Shown here piece after piece: positions 17,261-25,454 of a DNA stretch of 64,000 nt. Location of the stretch: contig NZ_FNLF01000002.1 in the NCBI RefSeq assembly GCF_900103175.1, positions 1-64,000 of the forward strand. Reading direction: 5' to 3'. Below the pieces are notes generated by a model, which saw nothing but the letters and a program-made list of their open reading frames with translations, was not told the DNA's origin and ran no database searches. Position numbers and translations under genes: made by a program. Position 1 is the stretch's first letter, and each line of letters starts with the position of its first letter. This DNA comes from Tsukamurella pulmonis (GTDB lineage Bacteria; Actinomycetota; Actinomycetes; Mycobacteriales; Mycobacteriaceae).

Positions 17261-17535
17261 CTGGGGATCTCGAACGGCGGTACGCCGACAAGGTCGCAGA
17301 ACACAGACTTCTCCCAAAGTAGGTGTGTTCAGCGACCGAGCGCAGCCAGCTACGTCGGGAACATCCTCCCCTGCCTAGACGGGGGAGCGCTGCCGTTGCT
17401 CCATCAACGAATGGAGCTTGGGCCAGAGATTACAAACAGATCACGACGAACGCAAGTCGGTAGCGGCACAACCGATCCCACTGAAACATCTAGGCGAAAT
17501 GTGTCGCACCGTGTCCGAATTAACGGACTCGTTCG

Positions 17536-18549
17536 TCAGTGTTCCCACATCTCGACGATGTAGAGGTCCTCGACGGAGTTGCCGCCGCCGGGGAGCGCGT
17601 AGGGCCGGATCGCCGCCTGCATGGAGTGCCACTCGCCGTCCCCGCCCATGATCCGGATGGGCGTCGGCTTAGCAGCGAAGGCTACGTCAGTACGGCCGAT
17701 GTTGGCGGCCGCGAAGGCTGCCCGATCGTCGGGATGGATGAAGTCGGTGCTTCGAGGCGAGGTCTCCTGGAACCACGGCGGCGTCTCTCCGAGCCACATG
17801 ACGAGGAAGATGTCCCGGCGTTCGCTGGGAGTCGTAAGGGTGGCCGCGAGCGCAGCGTACCGGCCGACAGCCGCGGACAGAGCACTGAGTCCGAGTGCCT
17901 CAGGCGTGGGGATCTTCGGCTCAATGCCGAACTGCTCGACGTCGTAGAAGAGGATCTTCATGATGTTGCCGTCGATACCCCTGCAGATCATGAGCCAGGG
18001 CATGACTTTGGCGGTCGTGACGTTGAAGATTGAGGCGTCGATCAGAACCTTCTTGTCGGGCGTGGGTGCGAGGCCGGCGGCGACGACCTCTGCCGCACCG
18101 TCGGATCGGAGCTGACGTCCCGTGAACTGCTGAACGGACAGGTATTCCCGCTCGCCTCCGCCGCTCATCATGTAGCTGTCACGCGTCTGGTGAATGCACT
18201 GCTGATCGAGTATCCACCGATCGCCGGCCGCTGGCGGGACCGAGGTCGGTTCCTGGTCACGCGGACCAACCCAGAGATGGAGGGCGTAACAGTCGCCTTC
18301 CGGGCGCTCTGGGCGACGGTTGGGGTCCTGCCGTTCTGGGCCGAGAACGGGGTGGACGACGACGAGCTGGTCATCATCGAATTGCGCGTCAACCACCGTC
18401 GCCTTCTTGTGGTAGCACTCCGCGAGGAGCGGAAGCAGTTTGTGCCCCTTCGGCAAGCGCTTCGGGGAGGTCCACTGACGCTCGATTCCGTCGGCCGCGA
18501 CGACAGTGGCGGCTTCGATGCCGTGCATGGTTTCGATGAAGTACCACAT
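17536..18549 (-). CDS. GAF/PAS-like sensory protein paired with a P450
   Basis: The 337-residue protein has a first part with no obvious motif and a middle GAF-like segment (about 150-230: KKVLIDASIFNVTTAKVMPW, then GNIMKILFYDVEQF). The C-terminal PAS-like part has DFIHPDDRAAFAAAN, then a strand-rich section IRIMGGDGEWHSMQAAIRPY, typical of ligand-sensing PAS folds. No output domain is seen, so it probably acts through a partner protein. It is 14 nt downstream of the P450 gene in the same direction, so the two should be co-expressed. Similar proteins occur near XRE genes in mycolata as I recall, but I know of no defined function. Confidence 0.6.
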   Translation of the reverse strand: MWYFIETMHGIEAATVVAADGIERQWTSPKRLPKGHKLLPLLAECYHKKATVVDAQFDDDQLVVVHPVLGPERQDPNRRPERPEGDCYALHLWVGPRDQEPTSVPPAAGDRWILDQQCIHQTRDSYMMSGGGEREYLSVQQFTGRQLRSDGAAEVVAAGLAPTPDKKVLIDASIFNVTTAKVMPWLMICRGIDGNIMKILFYDVEQFGIEPKIPTPEALGLSALSAAVGRYAALAATLTTPSERRDIFLVMWLGETPPWFQETSPRSTDFIHPDDRAAFAAANIGRTDVAFAAKPTPIRIMGGDGEWHSMQAAIRPYALPGGGNSVEDLYIVEMWEH

Positions 18550-18563
18550 AATGTCTCGCTCTT

Positions 18564-19904
18564 TCAGGATCGTGCGGTGAAGGTGTACATACGGGGCTCA
18601 GGGCGGAGCGTGGCCCGCTCGACGAAGGCCAGGGGCCTGCGTGGCGTTGCGGGGATGATGTCGAACGCGGTGGCGAGCTGGGAGATCGCGAAGGTCGCCT
18701 CGTTCATGGCGAAGACGCGACCGATGCAGTCTCGAGGTCCGGTGCTGAACGGCTTGAAGAATCCGAGCTGCTCCCCGCGGTCGAACCGCTCAGGGCGGAA
18801 CTGGTCCGCATCCGGTCCCCAGCTCTTGGGGTCGCGTTGCGCGGCCAGTGCGAGCACGAACGCCACGCGCCCCTTGGGGACGCGGTAGGCTCCGAGCTTC
18901 GTGTCCTTCTTCGCAATTCGGAAGAACCCGGGAGCCGGGGGATGCAGACGAAGGCACTCTCGCAGGAACCTCTGGACGTCTCGCTGGCGCGGAATGTCCT
19001 CGTAGGAGACGGCGCTGGCAGGTGTGTTTTCTGGGCGTCGTAGCACTTCTTGCCGATTGTCCTCTGCGGCGTAATAGAGGGCGGTCTCGAGGAGCGCCGC
19101 GGTGGTCTCATGGCCGGCGATGAGGAAGGTCACCGCCTGGTCGACGATCGTCTCCACGGGGAGACCGGTGGGAAGGAGCGCAGCGAGGATGTCAGTTGCA
19201 TCGTCGGCGGCGGCGGGGTCGTAGTCGGCCAGACGCCGCTCGACGAGCTCCCGAATGGGTGCGCGCACCACCTCGGCAGACCGCTGCGCCTTCGCCAAGC
19301 GGTCACCGGCGCCGATGAGGGAAACGATCGGCAGTGAGTTCGATTCGGTGCTGGACCATTCGAGGATGGCGCGGACGGCCTGGAGGAAGTCGTCGTCCTG
19401 GAGGGGGACGTCGAACCCTGCAGAGCGGTAGCCGAATCCCGCTTGCGCGATGATCTCGACGGTCAGCCTTGTCATGAGGTCGTTGGCGTTGACAGGCTTG
19501 CCATTGCGGGATCGCAGGTGGTCGCACATCTCGTCGATGACACTCGCCATAGCGGTGTGATAGCGCCGCATGGCCGGCTGGGTGAACATCGGTTCGAGGG
19601 CCGATCGAACCGAGCCCCACGTCGGGTCGGAGTTCCGAACCGTGAAAAGTCCGTTCGGGACCAGGCGGCGCAGGAACTGCCCAGGGCCGGGTAGTGCACG
19701 CGACCATGCCTCCTCGTCGCACGCGTCAGCGGCAGCGTCGGCCGAACCGACGACGATCATGACGTCGTTGATGATCTTTCGCTCGTATACTCCACCGAGC
19801 TTCCTGGCCATGGCCGCTTCATGCTGGGTAGGCGTGGTGCGGCTTGCACCAAAAACATCACCGAGGACTGGCAGGCGGTAGGGAGGGTGCGGGATCGTGT
19901 CCAT
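18564..19904 (-). CDS. Cytochrome P450, CYP102-like heme domain
   Basis: The 446-residue protein is a complete P450: I-helix FLIAGHETTAALLE, K-helix FLRECLRLHPPAP, a PERF-type segment QFRPERF, and heme loop FKPFSTGPRDCIG with Cys393. These look more like fatty-acid hydroxylases of the CYP102 heme-domain type than like the CYP153-like enzyme at 6.7 kb. No reductase or ferredoxin gene is adjacent, so electrons must come from elsewhere. It is divergent from the EspR-like regulator and precedes the GAF/PAS-like gene. A lipid substrate is plausible from the family and from the PAP2-like neighbour, but this is inferred. Confidence 0.88.
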   Translation of the reverse strand: MDTIPHPPYRLPVLGDVFGASRTTPTQHEAAMARKLGGVYERKIINDVMIVVGSADAAADACDEEAWSRALPGPGQFLRRLVPNGLFTVRNSDPTWGSVRSALEPMFTQPAMRRYHTAMASVIDEMCDHLRSRNGKPVNANDLMTRLTVEIIAQAGFGYRSAGFDVPLQDDDFLQAVRAILEWSSTESNSLPIVSLIGAGDRLAKAQRSAEVVRAPIRELVERRLADYDPAAADDATDILAALLPTGLPVETIVDQAVTFLIAGHETTAALLETALYYAAEDNRQEVLRRPENTPASAVSYEDIPRQRDVQRFLRECLRLHPPAPGFFRIAKKDTKLGAYRVPKGRVAFVLALAAQRDPKSWGPDADQFRPERFDRGEQLGFFKPFSTGPRDCIGRVFAMNEATFAISQLATAFDIIPATPRRPLAFVERATLRPEPRMYTFTARS

Positions 19905-20005
19905 TGAGTGAGGTCCTTCCGAGCTTCTGTTTGCGGCTCAGAGCTTGGTCTCGCACGCTGGGCGATGCAAGGTCAGAGCCTACCGAGCGCACTGGAACGG
20001 AGTGT

Positions 20006-20034
20006 TACAGTGCGTTGATACAGCAACGGTACAG
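20006..20034. promoter_or_regulatory. Three TACAG direct repeats between P450 and EspR-like gene
   Basis: TACAG occurs at 20006-20010, 20019-20023 and 20030-20034, spaced 13 and 11 bp, close to one helical turn. The repeats lie just in front of the EspR-like start and in the shared promoter region of the divergent P450 gene. They are likely sites for that regulator, though one could be a -10 box. Confidence 0.45.
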
Positions 20035-20050
20035 GTGTCGAATAACGGGG

Positions 20051-20488
20051 ATGGGTGTGATGACCTTCGCGGACCGGCTCAACTCGCTGTTTGAGACGAA
20101 GCCTGATCCTGCTACTGGGCTCGCGTACACGACTGCCGCAGTAGCGCAGGGAGTTTCGAAAGCTGGTAAACCGCTATCTGCCCCCTACCTTTCCCAGTTG
20201 AGAGGAGGCCGGCCAGGCAAGGTCTCCATCGACGTGGTCGTCGGTCTCGCGAAGTGGTTCGACGTTTCTGTCGACTATTTCGTTGAAGACGCCGAGTACA
20301 GCGAGAGAGTACGCGGCAAGGACTCGAACCTAGGCCTCCCCGACGACGGTGCCGTCGAGATCGCATATCGGTCTGCCGACCTCTCGGAGAGTTCCCGTGC
20401 CCGAGTGCTTGCGCTCACCGAGCTGCTCCGCCGAGCTGAGCAGCTCGGCGGGGCCCCAGACGCTAGTGCGGGAGAACCAACAGAGTGA
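20051..20488 (+). CDS. EspR-like XRE-family regulator
   Basis: The 145-residue protein matches the layout of mycobacterial EspR: a short N-terminal helix TFADRLNSLFET, a variable insertion, then an HTH with LSAPYLSQLRGG, a third-helix region VVVGLAKWFDVSVDYF, and a helical C-terminal part for dimer formation ending ARVLALTELLRRAE. EspR is a nucleoid-associated regulator of envelope and ESX functions. ATG 20051 follows GGGG; an ATG three codons later is possible. The gene is divergent from the P450 gene, and its 3' end overlaps the convergent membrane-protein gene by 26 nt. TACAG repeats lie just upstream. Confidence 0.75.
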   Translation: MGVMTFADRLNSLFETKPDPATGLAYTTAAVAQGVSKAGKPLSAPYLSQLRGGRPGKVSIDVVVGLAKWFDVSVDYFVEDAEYSERVRGKDSNLGLPDDGAVEIAYRSADLSESSRARVLALTELLRRAEQLGGAPDASAGEPTE

Positions 20489-22124
20489 GGATCACCGTGC
20501 TGATCCCGAGTACGGCGCCCGACAGGACCTGTCCAACGGTGTGGTCTCGAAGCTGAACCCTCGCCCATCCAATGAGGGGGAGCGCGGCCGAGGCGAGGAG
20601 CCATGGCGGGTCGACGAGCGCCGCGAGCAAAACAGTTGTCCCCGCCCATACGGCCATGTGCACACTGATCTTGTACTTGCCCACCGTTGTCACCGCGCCG
20701 ACGGCGACGATCGTGATGAAGCCTGCACACGAGAGTGCGATGACGGAACGGGGAGCACCCCAGAAGACCTCAGCCCAGATTCCGAGGGCCATGAACCCGA
20801 CGATGATCGAAACTACGAGACCTCGGTGACGGCGGTCGCGGACGTGATGGTCGTCTGCCCTCCCGAGCTTCATCAGAGCGAGAATCGCGAGGATCGGTCC
20901 AACCCCTGCTACGAAGGCCGCAAGTGCCCCCCAGGCTAGTGCGTCCGCTGCTGCTCCCACATACAGTGCAGCGAGTGTGTTTACAAGCCACGGAGCGGAC
21001 AGCTCGGTGATCAGGCGGGCAGAGGAGGTGCGCGTCGTAGCAGCTTTCACGCCTCCATCCTGGTCGAGATCCTGCAGAAGGCGCGAACGGCATTCCGGGA
21101 GCGCGCGCAACACCTCGTCGAGCCACTCAGCGGGGCGCTGGCCAACGGGGACCGCGAGCATCCCCGGCTGGAGCTCTGGCCGCGCTGGCGCCGACGTCGG
21201 AATGCTGAGCCATTGGGCAACCGCTACCGCATCCGGGTCGACCCGCGCTTCGGAGACTGGTTGCGGCAGGAGCAAAGTCAGAAAGTCCAGCACAGCGGTC
21301 GCTCGAACGTCTGCTCGCCTGCTCAGAGAAAGACCACCAACTCTCCAGTTCGCTGCGAGCTGCGGATCGACGTGTGTCACTTGGCAATAGATCGGCCCCT
21401 GGCGCAAGAGCAGTCGGATGGAATGCCCGGTGCGTCGAACTGGGACCCAGCAGAAGGACGCGATCAGGAGTGCTGCGCCGAGCGCACCGAGAACCGACAT
21501 GACCTTGAACAGGGCCGTCAGGTGAGGCTCAATGTCGATCGTGAGTGCCGCGATCAAGGCCGACGATCGGAAGATCGCATATAACGCAAGTATCACCGAG
21601 CCTGAAACAAGAAGGATCATCGGTACCCGCATGGCGACATTGCGAGTTAGAGGAATTGCGAAGTAAGCGACTCTGCCGCAAGCCAACCCCGCGTATATTT
21701 GAACAATGAGGAATGCGCCACCGTAGTACCTATTACCAGCGTATCGGGCGGCAAATTCGTAGACGCTAAGTCCGGCAGGAATCGCAGGTCCTAGCGCGAA
21801 CAGCACGATGACTGATAGGCCGAGCACGGCGGCGCCGAGCGCCAGGCGCCGGAAGACTCTCCCGAGTCGTGCCGGCTGGGCGAGGCCGGCAACTACGACC
21901 TCAGCGCCGACGCATGCCGTGACAAGCAGCAGTTGTTGCGCACAACTGATCACCGCGGTGTTGAGTCCGAGTGTCGATAACACTCGGGTGTTCGAGGTGG
22001 TTAGGGCCGCGAGGGCGGCCAGGACGATGATCGTTCCGAGAGCAGGTTCGACTCGCGGGTGGCGGGACCAGCGGATGTATCGAACAGCCGCGGCGATCCA
22101 TAGCGCACCAGCGAGGGCTATCAC
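20463..22124 (-). CDS. Polytopic membrane protein with C-terminal PAP2-like domain
   Basis: The 553-residue protein has about seven helices in residues 1-240, a cytosolic stretch of about 150 residues (240-390), and about five further helices. The last part resembles a PAP2 lipid phosphatase: KISVHMAVWAG near 485 and ARVQLRDHTVGQVLSG near 520-536 correspond to the KxSxH- and R-x(n)-H-type motifs. The N-terminal half resembles proteins annotated as MAB_1171c-type putative transporters, often found beside XRE and ImmA genes. The start overlaps the ImmA stop. A role in handling a membrane lipid is inferred from the domain only. Confidence 0.62.
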   Translation of the reverse strand: MIALAGALWIAAAVRYIRWSRHPRVEPALGTIIVLAALAALTTSNTRVLSTLGLNTAVISCAQQLLLVTACVGAEVVVAGLAQPARLGRVFRRLALGAAVLGLSVIVLFALGPAIPAGLSVYEFAARYAGNRYYGGAFLIVQIYAGLACGRVAYFAIPLTRNVAMRVPMILLVSGSVILALYAIFRSSALIAALTIDIEPHLTALFKVMSVLGALGAALLIASFCWVPVRRTGHSIRLLLRQGPIYCQVTHVDPQLAANWRVGGLSLSRRADVRATAVLDFLTLLLPQPVSEARVDPDAVAVAQWLSIPTSAPARPELQPGMLAVPVGQRPAEWLDEVLRALPECRSRLLQDLDQDGGVKAATTRTSSARLITELSAPWLVNTLAALYVGAAADALAWGALAAFVAGVGPILAILALMKLGRADDHHVRDRRHRGLVVSIIVGFMALGIWAEVFWGAPRSVIALSCAGFITIVAVGAVTTVGKYKISVHMAVWAGTTVLLAALVDPPWLLASAALPLIGWARVQLRDHTVGQVLSGAVLGISTVILTLLVLPH

Positions 22125-22531
22125 AAGAAGATCGACTCGCGCGGGGCACGCCGCGCGGCCTCGATGCGACTAGTGATCAGTGAGGCGAAGCGTTCCGCGT
22201 CTCGCTCCGCACGGCGGTGTGCAGAGGCACAGCCACCGCGCCCCTGATGGTCATGGCGCAGCATGAGGTGGCCGAGTTCGTGGGCGACCGTCCAGTCTCT
22301 GGCCGCCAATCCCACCGCGACCTCGAAGACCTCCTGGCCGTCGGGGTAGCGGACCCATCGCCCGAACGCTCCAAACGGCAGGACCGCGTCTCGCACGCTG
22401 ATCCGAGCCCCCTGCGCTTGAGCCACGGCGTCTACGACGGCATCAATGGTCAGCTCGGATGTGGCCGCGTGCCTGCGATGTGCGTCGAGAGCACGAGCCA
22501 CTGCTGCTCTGACGACGTCATATCGCAGCAT
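22121..22531 (-). CDS. ImmA/IrrE-like metallopeptidase, short form
   Basis: A 136-residue protein starts at ATG 22531, with GGGGGAG just upstream. TVAHELGHLMLRH at residues 81-93 is the zinc HExxH motif of ImmA/IrrE peptidases, and the following RRAERDAERFASLI supplies the later helix with its acidic residues. It lacks a DNA-binding domain, so it should act on a separate XRE partner. The EspR-like protein encoded 1.6 kb away is the obvious candidate. The gene overlaps the membrane-protein gene by 4 nt, so the two are translated together. Confidence 0.78.
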   Translation of the reverse strand: MLRYDVVRAAVARALDAHRRHAATSELTIDAVVDAVAQAQGARISVRDAVLPFGAFGRWVRYPDGQEVFEVAVGLAARDWTVAHELGHLMLRHDHQGRGGCASAHRRAERDAERFASLITSRIEAARRAPRESIFL

Positions 22532-22905
22532 CGCTCCCCCGTTTCCGCGGCATGTAGAACGCTGGCGTCCAGCCGTGATGGAAGAATACCCATGCACTAG
22601 GGTGAATGGGAAACTGTACCAGCGCGTAACTTTACGAACCGCAATCCGGTAAATTTTATTTGGGGACGCTACGGGGGTGTCCGGGCCATTTAGCTCGATA
22701 GTGTGATGGGCACCGCAGCGTTGATCCATCAACGCAGTGGGAGAACAAGAGGGTGGGTGCCCCGCCGTCGGATCTCGTGCGACAAGCGCATGAAGCACAC
22801 GGATACACGGCGGCAGGACACCCTGACAGGGCATGTAGTGGTCCCTGCAGATCGCAGTCTACCTGGTGGTCAGCGGTCTGCGGGGTGTGGCTTGAAGGCA
22901 GAACT
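22532..22905. other. Gene-free promoter region between ImmA and the transfer-operon leader
   Basis: About 370 bp with a drop in GC near 22600-22670. On the minus strand a TACAGT hexamer lies near 22610, about 80 bp from the ImmA start, and could be a -10 box or an operator half-site like those at 16.6 and 20.0 kb. No coding frame is convincing. The promoter of the plus-strand transfer operon probably lies here. Confidence 0.4.
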
Positions 22906-23069
22906 GCCTCTGGTCGGTGGAAGAAGAAACGGCAAATTTCAAACCCGACACCGGCCAGAGGCAGCAGCGACGTACAGGGAGGCTAGGCCCCATACGTCTG
23001 CGAGTGTACTGCTCAGCAGACGTCGGGGGTAGAGCCGCCAGACTATGCGCACCTCGGAAGGGGTGCGCG
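22906..23069 (+). promoter_or_regulatory. Structured RNA leader of the transfer operon
   Basis: Three hairpins follow one another in front of the first transfer gene. Arms 22906-22919 and 22949-22962 (GCCTCTGGTCGGTG and its complement, one wobble) give a 14-bp stem whose 29-nt loop holds the recurrent motif AAGAAGAAACGGCAAAT. Arms 22994-23001 and 23016-23023 (ACGTCTGC / GCAGACGT) give 8 bp. Arms 23047-23053 and 23062-23068 (GCGCACC / GGTGCGC) give 7 bp, ending exactly at the GGAGG ribosome-binding site. A small alternative stem (GGCAG / CTGCC) overlaps the first arm. This looks like a cis-acting RNA switch or protein-binding leader. Confidence 0.55.
22921..22937 (+). repeat. Dispersed motif, copy 1 (in hairpin loop)
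   Basis: AAGAAGAAACGGCAAAT. This copy is not next to a start codon but lies in the loop of the first leader hairpin. It matches the later copies over AGARGAAACGGCAAAT. Confidence 0.65.
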
Positions 23070-23081
23070 GAGGTAGGCGTG

Positions 23082-24743
23082 ATGGACTCTCCGACACGAC
23101 TCCGCGGCATCATCGCCGCACTGACTGCTGTTGCGGCGGTGGCGCTTCAGGTGACAGCGCTGGCCGGATCGGCGGCAGGGGCACCGTCGTGCCCGTCGCT
23201 GATGGTCTACGGAATCCAGGGCACGGGGCAGTCGAGTCCGGGCGCGTCGACGACCGCCGATACGGGGTTCCTGTCGGACGTATTCAAGCCCGCGCTGGCC
23301 GCGGCGAAGGGCACCGTCGACCGGGCGTATGTGCCGTACGAGGCGAGCTTTGGCGGTGCCGGGCCGAGCACGCCGGGCCAGACCGCGCCGTACAGCGAGA
23401 GCGTGCAGAACGCGGGCAACAAGGCGATCGAGATGATCGGCGCCAAGCACAAGTCGTGCCCTTCAACGAAGTTCGGCCTCGTCGGCTACAGCCAGGGGGC
23501 GCATGCGGTTCGCGGCGTCCTGAACGATGTGCTGGACGGGAAGACCGCTATCAAGCCGGAGGATCTCGCGCTCGTCGCGAACTTCGGTGACCCGGGCCGC
23601 CCGCCCGGGGCTTCGCTGTTTCCGGAGCGCCCGGGCCAGGTCAGCCCTTCACCGGTGCCCGGGACGGCCGGCACCGAGGTCTCGAAGGTGATCGCGTCCG
23701 TGACCAGTGCACCGAGCGGTGGCGGGATCGGTCCGGAGAAGGACGTGATGAGGCAGGTCGGCGAGGTCGCGGGCCGATACGCCTCGTTCTGCACCCCGGG
23801 TGATCTGGCGTGCGATGCGCCGACGTCGGCGCCGCTGACGCACTTGATCACCAACATCGCCGGTCAGTCGGTCCTCGACCAGAACGACCCGCTCAAGTCG
23901 GCGCAGACTATCGCGCAGGCACTCGCGATGACGGTGGTCAAGACGCTCAGCCCGGGAATGGCTCCGCAGCAGGCCTCGTCGAACGTGCAACCGGGTCAGG
24001 CGGTGTCGCTCTCGGAGCGTCTGTCGGCCGCGAGCGATCCGCGCACGCCGATGCCGGCTGCTGTGCCGGCCCCGTTGCAGTCGCTGTTCCAGCTCGGGTT
24101 GATCGGCGGGAACGGCGCGGTCTCGCAGCCGAGTGCGGTGACGACGCAGAATCCGCTCGCTGCGCTGGCCAACGCTGGCGCGGGGAGCCCGAAGGCGCTG
24201 CAGAGCGTGATGGGTGCTCAGGGCTCCAGCGGTAACGGGGGCCTGGTGGAGTTGGTCCCGCCGTTGACCTCGGACCGGTCGGTCCTGAGCACTTTCGGTT
24301 CGATCGGTGACCTGTTCACCTCGAACGCCGAGCTGTTCAATCTGGCGACCGCGTTCAAGTACTGGGATGCAGGCAAGGCGCACACCTCGTACGGCTCGGT
24401 GGCGGCGACCCCGAACGGGAAGCCGCCGACGCGTTTCGTCGCGGACTGGATCATCGCTGCGGGTAAGGACATTGCCCGCGGAGTTACGAGCCAGGTGCCG
24501 TCCAAGCAGGGGCCGCTGGGCCTTCCTGCGTTGCCTGCCCTGGACATCCCGGGGGCAGTGAGCACCTTGATGACGGTGCCGAAGGTCACCGGTGAAGCCA
24601 CCCAAGGACAGTTCGGGGCGTTGACGGGGATCGTGCCGGGTGTCGGTGGCGAGTCTGGAAGCGCGCTGCCCAGCTCCTCGATCAAGCCGGTGAACGTGCC
24701 CGGCATTGGTGACTTGCCGCCGTTCATGGTTGGGCAGCCATGA
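23082..24743 (+). CDS. Secreted cutinase-family esterase, first gene of the transfer operon
   Basis: The 553-residue protein starts at ATG 23082 after GGAGGTAGG; a GTG one codon upstream is possible. Residues 1-33 are a signal peptide. The cutinase-like domain (35-260) has the nucleophile elbow GYSQG with Ser137, CTPGDLAC with Asp241 between Cys237 and Cys244, and His254, as in the Culp enzymes of mycobacteria. About 290 further residues rich in Ala, Pro and Gly follow; they have no known motif and may bind the envelope. Cutinase-like enzymes cleave lipid esters, so a role in loosening the mycolate layer for DNA transfer is plausible. It heads an operon of about 22 kb. Confidence 0.8.
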   Translation: MDSPTRLRGIIAALTAVAAVALQVTALAGSAAGAPSCPSLMVYGIQGTGQSSPGASTTADTGFLSDVFKPALAAAKGTVDRAYVPYEASFGGAGPSTPGQTAPYSESVQNAGNKAIEMIGAKHKSCPSTKFGLVGYSQGAHAVRGVLNDVLDGKTAIKPEDLALVANFGDPGRPPGASLFPERPGQVSPSPVPGTAGTEVSKVIASVTSAPSGGGIGPEKDVMRQVGEVAGRYASFCTPGDLACDAPTSAPLTHLITNIAGQSVLDQNDPLKSAQTIAQALAMTVVKTLSPGMAPQQASSNVQPGQAVSLSERLSAASDPRTPMPAAVPAPLQSLFQLGLIGGNGAVSQPSAVTTQNPLAALANAGAGSPKALQSVMGAQGSSGNGGLVELVPPLTSDRSVLSTFGSIGDLFTSNAELFNLATAFKYWDAGKAHTSYGSVAATPNGKPPTRFVADWIIAAGKDIARGVTSQVPSKQGPLGLPALPALDIPGAVSTLMTVPKVTGEATQGQFGALTGIVPGVGGESGSALPSSSIKPVNVPGIGDLPPFMVGQP

Positions 24744-25438
24744 ACGAGTGGCTTCCTACGCGCGGTGGTGCGGTGCCGGTCTCCCCCCGGACCGCCCGTG
24801 CCACCGCGCGCCGCCGCCCCAATGCCGTCTCGGCAGGTCAAACGTGGTGGACAAGCACCCACCCGGAACAGCGTGCGATACCTACGGCGCTGAATGCGGT
24901 CCTGCCGCCCGCGCTGCCCCCGCGCCGGCGGATCCATGGTCCTGAGAGCTTCGTGGTCGCAGGCTGCGCCGCGGCCGCCGTGGCGGTCCTCGCGATGGGG
25001 ACCGTCGCCGGGCTCGAGCTGGCGATCGGAGTCGTCCCAGGAGTCGTGTCGTCGGTGCGTCCCGCGGGCGACGGACTGCACCTCGAGCGGGCGGCGGCGC
25101 AGGTTCCCGGTGACTGCCTTCCGAGCGCACCGTCGGCCGAGCTGCGGGCGGCGAACGCCGTGGCGTTCGTGGCATCGGGTTTCGGCGACGACCGCGTGGC
25201 ACTGCCGGCGAGTCCGGCCGCGACTGGCCGGGCGCGCGAACTGCGCTCGGGAGCCCCGGCACCGACGCAGTACTGCCCCGAGCTGTGGGCCGACGCCACC
25301 GCGGCGTCGTTCACTCTGGCCATCCCCCGCCGTCCGTCGGGAACTCAGCTCGTGACGCTCCGACTGGAGCGTCCCGCCCGAAGCGGCCCGATCGTCACCG
25401 CCATCACAGACCTTCTTCCTGCCCAACCAACGAAGTAA
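24740..25438 (+). CDS. Single-pass membrane protein of the transfer operon
   Basis: The 232-residue protein starts with an ATG overlapping the cutinase stop by 4 nt. A basic, Pro/Arg-rich cytosolic N-terminus (1-70) is followed by one membrane helix (FVVAGCAAAAVAVLAMGTVA, about 71-95). An external part of about 135 residues with two Cys (GDCLPS, QYCPEL) follows and could form a disulfide. I do not recognise a family. Tight coupling to the cutinase and to the ATPase gene 16 nt further suggests a structural or anchoring role in the secretion apparatus. Confidence 0.72.
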   Translation: MNEWLPTRGGAVPVSPRTARATARRRPNAVSAGQTWWTSTHPEQRAIPTALNAVLPPALPPRRRIHGPESFVVAGCAAAAVAVLAMGTVAGLELAIGVVPGVVSSVRPAGDGLHLERAAAQVPGDCLPSAPSAELRAANAVAFVASGFGDDRVALPASPAATGRARELRSGAPAPTQYCPELWADATAASFTLAIPRRPSGTQLVTLRLERPARSGPIVTAITDLLPAQPTK

Positions 25439-25454
25439 CCCGAGAGGAAACACC

